Positions 1 through 6,074 of a stretch of DNA of 7,913 nt are shown in pieces. The DNA comes from Dehalococcoidia bacterium (lineage in GTDB: Bacteria; Chloroflexota; Dehalococcoidia; UBA2979), in contig JABIST010000287.1 of assembly GCA_018700215.1 (NCBI GenBank), positions 1-7,913 of the forward strand, given 5' to 3'. The position numbers and the translations under genes are program-made. Each line of letters begins with the position of its first letter. Within the stretch, counting starts at the first letter, position 1. Below the pieces are notes generated by a model. That model made no database searches. It was not told the DNA's origin and saw only the letters and a list, made by a program, of their open reading frames with translations.

Positions 1-462
1 CGCCTCCCGAGCCTCGAACCGCAGCCGTCGAGCTACCGAGTCCCCAACCGACGAAACCACCCAGTCCCCCGCACGCACCACTTCACCGTCGAACACCACA
101 CAACCATCACCGCCCGCGACCCCTTCGAATTTCGCCGGTGCCGCCCCAAACGCATACCCGGCCCGATGCACCTCACCCTCAGCCTCAGCCAACACCACCG
201 AGGGCGGCGGAATCCGCTGCCATCCTCGGCTGTCATCCCACGCCATCGCCTCGTACGCCTCCGCCACGCCCCGGCGATCGGTGACATCGAGGGCAATCGC
301 AGCCACCAAGGTCGCCGTCACCGTCGGCTCGGCGGTCGCCGTCGCATCAGCAGTCGCCGCCGGTGAAGCCGCCGCCGAGGGAGCGGCGGCAGAGTCACCG
401 TCGCAAGCAACAAACAGCGCGACGAACGCGACCAGAGTGAGCGAGGCGAATCGCAACATCAT
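1..462 (-). CDS. Putative secreted lipoprotein, partial (C-terminus beyond left edge)
   Basis: This frame stays open for 154 codons from ATG at 462 to the window edge, so the C-terminus is missing. Two in-frame ATGs stand side by side (462 and 459); a strong GGGAGGAGG ribosome site at 469-477, six bases before the first, supports this start. The protein has one basic residue (Arg4), a hydrophobic stretch at about 5-18, and a lipobox-like F-V-A-C with the lipidated Cys at residue 20. A low-complexity Ala/Ser/Thr/Pro linker follows (about 24-57), as is common in exported lipoproteins tethered outside the membrane. From about residue 58 it looks folded (Trp75, Trp81, Cys121, Trp134), but I recognise no domain. 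Wobble bases are mostly G or T, as in the other minus-strand genes, which supports real coding. The lipobox has Phe at -3 rather than Leu, so lipidation is likely but not certain. Function unknown. Confidence 0.72.
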   Translation of the reverse strand, partial: MMLRFASLTLVAFVALFVACDGDSAAAPSAAASPAATADATATAEPTVTATLVAAIALDVTDRRGVAEAYEAMAWDDSRGWQRIPPPSVVLAEAEGEVHRAGYAFGAAPAKFEGVAGGDGCVVFDGEVVRAGDWVVSSVGDSVARRLRFEAREA

Positions 463-468
463 CCAAAG

Positions 469-477
469 CCTCCTCCC
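469..477 (-). promoter_or_regulatory. Shine-Dalgarno site of the lipoprotein gene
   Basis: GGGAGGAGG on the minus strand lies six bases from ATG 462. It is the strongest ribosome site in the window and fixes the start of a gene that has no recognisable homology to guide it. Confidence 0.7.
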
Positions 478-485
478 ACGGGGAG

Positions 486-544
486 CCGGTCGAGTGTGCG
501 AGACGCGCGTGAGGTTGTCACTAACCCCACACCGCTCGACTCGG
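486..544. repeat. Imperfect long inverted repeat in the lipoprotein upstream region
   Basis: The left arm (486-498: CCG, GTCGAG, TGTG) pairs with the right arm (528-544: CACA, three unpaired bases, CTCGAC, one unpaired T, CGG). This gives 13 pairs around a 29-base loop. A small nested pair (GGTT 513-516 with AACC 523-526) sits in the loop. It could be a leader structure of the lipoprotein mRNA or a protein-binding site in the divergent intergenic region. No known riboswitch is recognised. Confidence 0.35.
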
Positions 545-612
545 CAGATCCCACAATCAATACAGCGCGGACGGGAAGTCGGTTCCCAGCACCTCGACGC
601 ACCTCCCTCAGC

Positions 613-641
613 CGCGAAGCGTCTACTACCCCGGAACGGGG
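613..641. repeat. GAA-loop hairpin element, copy 1
   Basis: CGCGAAGCG (613-621, itself a 3-bp CGC/GCG stem around GAA) is followed by seven bases, then CCCCG, GAA, CGGGG (629-641). Over 31 bases (612-642) it matches copy 2 (6045-6075) at 28 positions. Two of the three differences (629 and 641) preserve one base pair of the stem. It overlaps the region just upstream of the likely -10 box of the hydrolase operon. Confidence 0.65.
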
Positions 642-646
642 CGGGC

Positions 647-652
647 TATAGT
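647..652 (+). promoter_or_regulatory. Probable -10 box for the hydrolase operon (leaderless)
   Basis: TATAGT is one base from the TATAAT consensus and ends six bases before the ATG at 659. Transcription would then begin at or next to the start codon. No ribosome-binding sequence precedes this ATG, as expected for a leaderless mRNA. No good -35 hexamer is seen; that position lies inside the hairpin element at 613-641. Confidence 0.45.
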
Positions 653-658
653 GCCGCA

Positions 659-1369
659 ATGCAACTCACACACTCTGTCTGGCACCCCGGCCTTGTTGGT
701 CAGCCAACCTCCGAGGCGAAGCTGCCCACCGTGATCGCCATCCACGGCCACGGTGCACATTCGCAGGACCTGCTCGGCCTCGCCCCCTACCTCGCGAACG
801 GCCGACTGCTCATGATCTGCCCCGAAGCCGAGTTCCAGATCCAGCCCGGCATGCCCTCCTACACCTGGTTCAACGCCACCCCCGACCTCAAACGCACCCC
901 CGAGGAGTTCGAACGCGTCGTCGGCAACGTCTCCAACTTCATCACCGAGGCACAGCAGCAGTACAACGCCGACCCGAACCGCACCGTCGTCCTCGGCTTC
1001 AGCCAGGGCGGCGGTATCGCCTACCGACTAGCGCTCGGCGACCCCGGCCGCTTCGCCGGCCTCGCCGCACTCTCCACCTGGCTCCCTGACGAAGCCGCCG
1101 AACAAGCCTCCGATGACAAAGCCGCCCTCGCCGCACTCCCCACCATCGTCCAGCACGGCTCCGCCGACCCCATGGTCGCCATCGACCGCGGCCAGCACTC
1201 CCGTGACCGCCTCGCCCAGCTAGGCGTCGCCCTCGAATACCACGAGTACGACATGGAGCATCAAATCAGCGCCGAGAGCCTCACCGACCTCACCAACTGG
1301 ATCGTCAAAGCCCTCAACCTGCCCGAACCACCAGCGCCACAGTTCGCCGACCAGGAGCCCACGCCATGA
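659..1369 (+). CDS. Alpha/beta hydrolase, phospholipase/carboxylesterase type
   Basis: This is a 236-residue serine hydrolase resembling the phospholipase/carboxylesterase (acyl-protein-thioesterase-like, Abhydrolase_2) family, whose members are usually about 210-230 residues. It would hydrolyse a carboxylic or thio-ester, probably in the cytoplasm, since no signal peptide is seen. The oxyanion-hole motif HGHG is at 29-32. The nucleophile elbow G-F-S-Q-G-G puts the catalytic Ser at 115. The acid is likely Asp170 (HGSADP) and the base His201 (DMEH), in the correct order and spacing. The frame is open back to 281, but family similarity begins only near this ATG and a -10-like TATAGT lies just upstream, so I chose 659. 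The stop overlaps the next start (ATGA, 1366-1369), which implies translational coupling with the second hydrolase. The C-terminal tail after about 220 is Pro-rich and probably disordered. Substrate unknown. Confidence 0.9.
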   Translation: MQLTHSVWHPGLVGQPTSEAKLPTVIAIHGHGAHSQDLLGLAPYLANGRLLMICPEAEFQIQPGMPSYTWFNATPDLKRTPEEFERVVGNVSNFITEAQQQYNADPNRTVVLGFSQGGGIAYRLALGDPGRFAGLAALSTWLPDEAAEQASDDKAALAALPTIVQHGSADPMVAIDRGQHSRDRLAQLGVALEYHEYDMEHQISAESLTDLTNWIVKALNLPEPPAPQFADQEPTP

Positions 1370-2316
1370 CCACCACCCACCGCACCGACTACCTCGAAGA
1401 CATGCGCGCCTGCGCCGAGGCAATCGACCTCAACCCACCCGGCTACGTCCTGCCCGAAGACCACTACGTCGAACTCAACGGCGTCAACTTCCACTACGTC
1501 GACTGGGGCAATGACCATCTGCCCCACCTCATCCTGCTCCACGGCGGCAGCCTCACCGCCCACACCTGGGACATGGCCGCCCTCATGCTCCGCGACCGCT
1601 ACCACGTCGTCGCCCTCGACCAGCGTGGCCACGGCGACACCGGCTGGACCTCCGATGACCAACTCAACCAGGACAACGGCAACCTCATGGTCCAGGACAC
1701 CCACGCCTTCATCGAACACCTCGGCTATGACCGCATCACCCTCTGCGGCATGTCCATGGGTGGCATGAACGCCCTCGGCTACGCCGCCGAGCACCCCGAA
1801 CACCTCGATGCCCTCGTCATCGTCGATATCGCCCCAGTCACCATGAGCGCCGGCATCATCGAAATGGAACAGTTCCGCCAGGACACCGAAACCATGTCCC
1901 AGTTCGAAGACTTCCTGAACCGCGCCGTCCACTTCAACCCGCAGCGCAAGCCCGCCCACCTCAACTACTCACTGCTCCACAGCCTCAAGCAGATCGACGA
2001 AGGCTGGACCTGGAAGCAAGACCACCGACGTCGCCAGCTCCCTGAAGGCATGACCGAAGAGCAGATGAAAGAAGCCCGCCAGCAGCGCACCGAATCCCTC
2101 TGGACCGAAGTCAAGGCCATCAAAACCCCCACGCTCCTCCTCAAGGGCGAAATCAGCAAAGTCCTCTCCCAGGAAGCCGCCACCTCAATGGCCGAAGCCA
2201 TGACCGACTGCACCCTCGAAGTCATCGAAGGCGCCGGCCACTCCGTCCAGGGCGACCAACCCGCCGCCTTCGCCGCCGCCCTCGACGCCTACCTCACCCA
2301 ACGCCTCGCGACCTAG
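1366..2316 (+). CDS. Alpha/beta hydrolase fold protein
   Basis: This 316-residue hydrolase is the second gene of the operon. The oxyanion motif LLHGGS is at about 57-62. The nucleophile elbow G-M-S-M-G-G places the catalytic Ser at 130. The base is probably His292 (GAGHS). The catalytic acid is unclear. Where many relatives carry Asp after strand 7 (as in 'GxxSDVLS'), this protein has Lys265 (GEISKVLS). Asp154 after strand 6 (VIVDIAP) is the alternative acid used by some hydrolases of this fold. A helical cap with several Trp (about 165-250, including GWTWKQD) covers the active site, as in esterase, C-C hydrolase and dehalogenase relatives. The first 25 or so residues precede the core. The ATG overlaps the upstream stop by four bases, so it is probably co-expressed with the esterase. 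No signal peptide or membrane segment is seen. The exact reaction cannot be assigned. Confidence 0.9.
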   Translation: MTTTHRTDYLEDMRACAEAIDLNPPGYVLPEDHYVELNGVNFHYVDWGNDHLPHLILLHGGSLTAHTWDMAALMLRDRYHVVALDQRGHGDTGWTSDDQLNQDNGNLMVQDTHAFIEHLGYDRITLCGMSMGGMNALGYAAEHPEHLDALVIVDIAPVTMSAGIIEMEQFRQDTETMSQFEDFLNRAVHFNPQRKPAHLNYSLLHSLKQIDEGWTWKQDHRRRQLPEGMTEEQMKEARQQRTESLWTEVKAIKTPTLLLKGEISKVLSQEAATSMAEAMTDCTLEVIEGAGHSVQGDQPAAFAAALDAYLTQRLAT

Positions 2317-2326
2317 ATCACAAAGA

Positions 2327-2358
2327 CCCCCGCACGGTGCTGCCGCGCGGGGGCCTTT
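2327..2358 (+). terminator. Stem-loop terminator, possibly bidirectional
   Basis: CCCCCGC (2327-2333) pairs with GCGGGGG (2347-2353). An inner CGG/CCG pair closes a 5-base loop, and CCTTT follows. It begins 10 bases after the hydrolase stop. Outer bases AAAG (2322-2325) and CTTT (2355-2358) can also pair, so on the minus strand the hairpin is followed by TCTTTG. It may therefore also stop transcripts of the convergent CoA-transferase gene ending at 2388. Confidence 0.8.
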
Positions 2359-2387
2359 CAGTCTTCATTCAGAGTTCAGCGCCCCAG

Positions 2388-4901
2388 CTAACCCCCCGCA
2401 GCCGCCTCCACCACTTCCGAGTCCACAACACCATCCGAGTGAAGCTGCGCAATCGCCGCCTCGTCGTACCCCAACTCCGCGAGGATCGAGTCCGTCTGCT
2501 CGCCAATGATCGGCGCCGGCCCCAGACTCAGCGATGATCGTCCCATATTCCACAACGGCCCGTGCCGCACAATGTCGCCCCACTTCGCGTGAATCACCGG
2601 CGTCACCAGCCCGTTCTGCCCTGCGTGCGCGTCCTCGCGCCAGAACTGCGGCGGCGCCGGCCCGTCCGCCCGCACACAGCCGAGGCCGCTCACCGACATC
2701 TCGCCCTCCCAGTAATCCGCCGTCTCCGCCGCGAACAGCTCCGCCAGCAGACCCGCCAGCTCATCCGCGTGAATCTCTCGCCCCTCGCGACTCGAGAACC
2801 GCCCGTCCGTCGCCAGGTCCGGACTCCCGATCCGCTTGCAGAACTGCTGCCACTCCTTCTCCAGGTGCAGCCCCAGGTAAATCCAGCTCCCGTCCTGGCA
2901 CTCGTACAGCCGAGACAGCGGCCCCGTCCCGTACAGATCCGCGTCCGGCGCCTTCCGCTCGGGCTTCCCGCGGTAGCGAATGAAATCGTCCGCGTTCGCA
3001 TAGGCATTCGCCCCCAGCATGTCCAGCGCCACCCGTTGGCCACCTAGCCCCTTCGTCCGCGCGTACAGCGCCAGCATCGCCGCCGACATGATCGCCATCG
3101 AGGTATTCGGGTCCGGGTTCACTTCGTTCGAACGGAAGAGCCGCCGCGCCGTCTCCCGGATCTCCTCCAGCGACTGGTCGCCCTCCTCTGGCGGGAACCC
3201 CTCCCCCGCCTGGAACAGCGCCCCGCCCGCGCCCGCGCCCGGCACCGGGTGCGCCGATGGTCGATGTGCGCCCGGCCCGCTCTGCCCGTACCCGTTCATT
3301 GCCAGGTAGACAACGTCCGGCCGCACCGCCTTCACCTGCTCGTACCCGAACCCCAGCCGCTCCGGCACCCCCGGACGGAAGTTCGAGATGATCAGGTCCA
3401 CGTTCTCGATCAACCCCGCGAGGATCTTCTGCCCCTCCTCGCTCTTCAGGTTGATCGAGATGCTCTCCTTGCTCGCATTCACCCGCGTCGCGCCAACCCC
3501 GCCGCCAAGCTGCCGGTACGGGTCGCCGCCAATCGGCTCCACCTTAATCACCCGCGCGCCCAGGTCCGCAAGCTGCGAAGCCCCCAGCGGCGCCGCGATG
3601 ATCGAGGCGAACTCCAGCACTGTCAGCCCCGCCAGCGGCGGATCCGCGTCGTCCGGCCGAAGCTGCTCCCCGCGCCAGCGTTCCCGGTCCTCGCCACTCA
3701 CATCAAACGTGTGCTGACCAACCGCCGGCGCCATGCCGCCCACCTCGCCCGGCGTCGTCTCCAGCTTCGCCAGCAACCCAAGCTGCTCAGAGCGACCGGA
3801 CTCCTCGTCCGCCTCCACCATCACCTGGCCCAACACAGACTCGAAGATGCTGATGTTGTCCTTCACCAACACGCCCAGCCGAGAGTCCAGCACCTCAACC
3901 ACCATGTCGTTGTCTCGCAGATCCGGATCGTCCATCGCCTGCTGCGTCGTCTGGAACGCGTGTGCCGCAATGTTCCCCAGCTCGCTGAACAGCGCAATCC
4001 ACTCCGCCGTCGTCTTCTCCTGCATCCGCGTCAGCACACGGTCGCGCGCCTCCTCCAGCACCGCCGGCTCCCACAGCGCCGGCGAGCCCTGCATCCGCTC
4101 GTCCACAATCAGTTCGTGCAGCTCCGTCGCCGCCAGGAAACTATCGAACTGGCCGCGCAGCAGGTTCCCCAGCTGCATCCAGCCATCCTTCGTCTTCACC
4201 GGCTGATACTGAATCGTCGGCATCCGTGCCGCCGGCGGCGGCATCGCCGGGAACAACTCCGGATTCAGCTCCGAAAGCTGCGCCGAAATCAGCCCACCCT
4301 GCTCATACGGCAACATCCCCCGCAGCATGCTCGTCTCAATGTATTGCCCCAGCCCAATCCGCTCCCGCGCGATCAACCCCGCCAGCGCGCCCGTCACCGC
4401 CGACTGCGATGCCGCGTGCGACGCCACCTGCACCGCTGCGAACTGCGGCCCATCGCGCTTCGCCGTCCCCGCAAACGCCTGCATCCTACCCGTCTTCGCC
4501 GCCACCACATCCTCGTAGCCCGGGTACCCCACGTACGGCCCCCGCAGCCCGAACCCCGAAATCTGCACGTACACCAGACCGCTGTTCAGCGAAGACAACA
4601 CGTCGTAATCCGCACTCAGCGCCACCGCCGCATGCGAGCGAAAACTCGAAATCACCACATCCGCCGTCGCCGCAAGCTGGTGCAGACGCTCCTGCTCCAC
4701 CTTCCGCTTCAGATCCAGCTCCACGCTACGCTTCCCGCGCAGCCACATCGGCGACGTCCCCAGATAGCGGAACGGATCCCCACCCGGCCGCTCAACCTTG
4801 ATCACATCGGCGCCAAAATCGGCCATCACCATCGTCGCCATGCCGCCCACGGGCCCACTCGACAGATCGATCACGCGCAGATCGCTCAGCGGTCCAGCCA
4901 T
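2388..4901 (-). CDS. Fused tandem family III (CaiB/BaiF) CoA-transferase
   Basis: This 837-residue protein has two CaiB/BaiF CoA-transferase domains in one chain, about twice the usual ~400-residue subunit. Both halves open with the same signature (LSDLRVIDLSSGPVGG at 5-20 with ADFGADVIKVE at 27-37; LAGLTVLEFAS at 423-433 with ADLGARVIKVEPIGGDP at 445-461). Such enzymes move CoA between carboxylic acids through an aspartyl-CoA thioester and normally act as interlocked homodimers. By eye-alignment to formyl-CoA transferase, the second half keeps the catalytic Asp at 597 (NPDPNT), while the first has Ser161 there, so probably only one site is chemically active. DddD, the DMSP CoA-transferase/lyase, is also a tandem fusion with its catalytic Asp in the second half, but this sequence alone does not show DMSP use. 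The start at 4901 was chosen because the family signature follows at once and AGGGGG lies six bases upstream; 26 further upstream residues in frame are low-complexity. Confidence 0.93.
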   Translation of the reverse strand: MAGPLSDLRVIDLSSGPVGGMATMVMADFGADVIKVERPGGDPFRYLGTSPMWLRGKRSVELDLKRKVEQERLHQLAATADVVISSFRSHAAVALSADYDVLSSLNSGLVYVQISGFGLRGPYVGYPGYEDVVAAKTGRMQAFAGTAKRDGPQFAAVQVASHAASQSAVTGALAGLIARERIGLGQYIETSMLRGMLPYEQGGLISAQLSELNPELFPAMPPPAARMPTIQYQPVKTKDGWMQLGNLLRGQFDSFLAATELHELIVDERMQGSPALWEPAVLEEARDRVLTRMQEKTTAEWIALFSELGNIAAHAFQTTQQAMDDPDLRDNDMVVEVLDSRLGVLVKDNISIFESVLGQVMVEADEESGRSEQLGLLAKLETTPGEVGGMAPAVGQHTFDVSGEDRERWRGEQLRPDDADPPLAGLTVLEFASIIAAPLGASQLADLGARVIKVEPIGGDPYRQLGGGVGATRVNASKESISINLKSEEGQKILAGLIENVDLIISNFRPGVPERLGFGYEQVKAVRPDVVYLAMNGYGQSGPGAHRPSAHPVPGAGAGGALFQAGEGFPPEEGDQSLEEIRETARRLFRSNEVNPDPNTSMAIMSAAMLALYARTKGLGGQRVALDMLGANAYANADDFIRYRGKPERKAPDADLYGTGPLSRLYECQDGSWIYLGLHLEKEWQQFCKRIGSPDLATDGRFSSREGREIHADELAGLLAELFAAETADYWEGEMSVSGLGCVRADGPAPPQFWREDAHAGQNGLVTPVIHAKWGDIVRHGPLWNMGRSSLSLGPAPIIGEQTDSILAELGYDEAAIAQLHSDGVVDSEVVEAAAGG

Positions 4902-4907
4902 CTCATA

Positions 4908-4933
4908 CCCCCTACGGATGCCCGAGCATCCTA
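4908..4933 (-). promoter_or_regulatory. CoA-transferase promoter/operator region
   Basis: On the minus strand TAGGAT (4933-4928) is a plausible -10 box, putting the transcript start near 4921 and giving a leader of about 20 bases with AGGGGG at 4913-4908. A perfect 6-4-6 palindrome, GGATGC, CCGA, GCATCC (4916-4931), overlaps both the -10 box and the expected start site. That placement suits a repressor operator or a 5' hairpin. No good -35 box is seen. Confidence 0.4.
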
Positions 4934-5038
4934 AGACGCCCGCACCCAGACGCCCACCCAACGAACCACCCCCACCCAAACTTCCGATCCCAAACCACCA
5001 CCGATGCCCGTACTTGCTACCCCACCCTCACAAACAGG

Positions 5039-5067
5039 CGCGAAGCGCGACGAAGCCTCGAAGAGGC
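5039..5067. repeat. GAA-loop hairpin element, copy 3 (diverged)
   Basis: CGCGAAGCG (5039-5047; with flanks the stem is GCGC/GCGC around GAA, 5038-5048) is followed by seven bases, then GCCTC, GAA, GAGGC (5055-5067). Layout and spacing equal copies 1 and 2, but the spacer and stem bases differ. An added outer stem, CGACGA (5048-5053) with TCGTCG (5072-5077), encloses the second hairpin. It lies between the divergent CoA-transferase and enoyl-CoA hydratase family genes. Confidence 0.5.
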
Positions 5068-5136
5068 CCGCTCGTCGTCACCCCAACCTCATTGCTACCG
5101 TGCTCAACATCAACACCACGCGGGGACGGCACCACC

Positions 5137-5943
5137 ATGACCGACTACGAACTGATCGAGGTCGAGCGCAACGGACGCGTCGGACTGATCCGATTCAACC
5201 GACCCGAGCGCCTCAACGCCTGGACCAACCAGGTCGGCGACGAACAGCTCCGCGCCCTCGCCGACCTCAACACCGACCCCGCCATCGCCGCCATCATCCT
5301 CACCGGCAACGGCCGCGCCTTCTGCTCCGGCGCGGACATCTCGATGTTCCAGGCCAGCATCGAAAGCGGCGAACGTGCCGGTGACCGCGACACCGACGAA
5401 CCGCGCAGCACCTTCGCCCAGGATTGGATCACCGCCTGCACCACCGGCAAGCCCGTGATCGCCGCCATCAACGGCACCTGCTTCGGCATGGGCGCAACCA
5501 TGGCCCTCCCCTGCGACATCCGCATCGCCGGGCACGACGCCCGCATCTCCTTCCGCTTCCTCCGCATGGGCGTCACCCCCGAACTCGGCTCCACCCACTT
5601 CCTCCCCCGCCTCGTCGGCCTCGGACGCGCCACCGAGTTCGTCCTCACCGCCCAGGACATCGACCCACAGACCGCCCTCGAATCCGGCCTCGTCACCCAC
5701 ATCGCACCCGAGGGCGAACTGATGAACGTCGCCCTTTCCGTCGCCCACAAGATCGCCGAACACCCCGCGCCCCAGATCCAGTCCGCGAAACGCATGCTCC
5801 AAACCAACGCCATCGAGGACGACATCCCCACCGTCCTCGCCCTCGAACAGCAGCTCCTCGACGAAGCCTTCGCCAGCCCCGAACACGCCGAGGCCGTCGC
5901 CGCCTTCATCAAAAAGCGCGAGCCCCGCTTCTACGCCGACTAG
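5137..5943 (+). CDS. Enoyl-CoA hydratase/isomerase (crotonase) family protein, isomerase-like
   Basis: This 268-residue crotonase-superfamily protein acts on acyl-CoA thioesters and has the usual family length. The CoA/oxyanion-hole motifs are present: GRAFCSGADIS at 59-69, and INGTCFGMGA at 111-120 followed by PCDIRIAG. Aligned by eye to rat enoyl-CoA hydratase, both catalytic glutamates are replaced: Thr121 stands at the Glu144 position and Phe141 at Glu164. Instead Glu149 (VTPELGS) sits where delta3,delta2-enoyl-CoA isomerases carry their catalytic acid (PEGCSS type). A double-bond isomerase is therefore more likely than a hydratase; other crotonase chemistries remain possible. The C-terminus has the usual helical region (about 210-268). 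The start at 5137 fits the family N-terminus; the ribosome site is weak (GGGGA ten bases upstream). The gene is divergent from the CoA-transferase, which also uses CoA substrates, so a shared pathway is plausible. Confidence 0.92.
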   Translation: MTDYELIEVERNGRVGLIRFNRPERLNAWTNQVGDEQLRALADLNTDPAIAAIILTGNGRAFCSGADISMFQASIESGERAGDRDTDEPRSTFAQDWITACTTGKPVIAAINGTCFGMGATMALPCDIRIAGHDARISFRFLRMGVTPELGSTHFLPRLVGLGRATEFVLTAQDIDPQTALESGLVTHIAPEGELMNVALSVAHKIAEHPAPQIQSAKRMLQTNAIEDDIPTVLALEQQLLDEAFASPEHAEAVAAFIKKREPRFYAD

Positions 5944-5957
5944 GCTCCCGGCCATGC

Positions 5958-5981
5958 GACCGTTGCTCCGGCCCCACGGTC
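5958..5981 (+). terminator. Possible hairpin terminator after the crotonase gene
   Basis: GACCGT (5958-5963) and ACGGTC (5976-5981) form a perfect 6-bp stem around a 12-base loop, 15 bases after the stop. No T-run follows, so it is a weak intrinsic terminator at best. It may instead stabilise the mRNA 3' end or be chance in GC-rich DNA. Confidence 0.3.
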
Positions 5982-6045
5982 TCCCGCCCGAAACGAACCT
6001 CAGTCACCGCCCAAGGCCGCACCACACCCCGCCCCCACAAACAAC

Positions 6046-6074
6046 CGCGAAGCGTCTACCAGCCCGGAACGGGC
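6046..6074. repeat. GAA-loop hairpin element, copy 2
   Basis: CGCGAAGCG (6046-6054), seven bases, then GCCCG, GAA, CGGGC (6062-6074). It ends exactly one base before the stop codon of the dehydrogenase gene (minus strand, 6077-6075) and lies in the convergent gap after the crotonase gene. It differs from copy 1 at three of 31 positions, and two of those are a compensating C-G to G-C swap at the base of the stem. Confidence 0.65.

Noticed and set aside
281..658. N-terminal extension of the first hydrolase to 281
   Set aside because: The extra 126 residues are low-complexity, overlap the lipoprotein gene on the other strand, and precede the family's normal start.
1261..1959. 232-codon minus-strand frame opposite the hydrolases
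   Set aside because: It is a Val/Gly/Asp-rich mirror of the second hydrolase, with no family signal.
2388..4901. Assigning the CoA-transferase as DddD (DMSP lyase)
   Set aside because: Only size, tandem layout and the position of one Asp agree; no DMSP-specific residue or neighbouring ddd gene can be shown.
3249..4934. 561-codon open frame on the plus strand
   Set aside because: It is antisense to the clear CoA-transferase gene and its product is a low-complexity Arg/His/Leu/Pro string, as expected from the opposite strand of GC-rich coding DNA.
5014..5099. Direct repeat TTGCTACC at 5014-5021 and 5092-5099
   Set aside because: An 8-base match within about 235 bases is close to chance expectation and no insertion fits between the copies.
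5110..5955. 281- and 255-codon minus-strand frames opposite the crotonase gene
   Set aside because: They are Gly/Val/Asp-rich or Ser/Arg-rich mirror frames of a gene with intact crotonase motifs.
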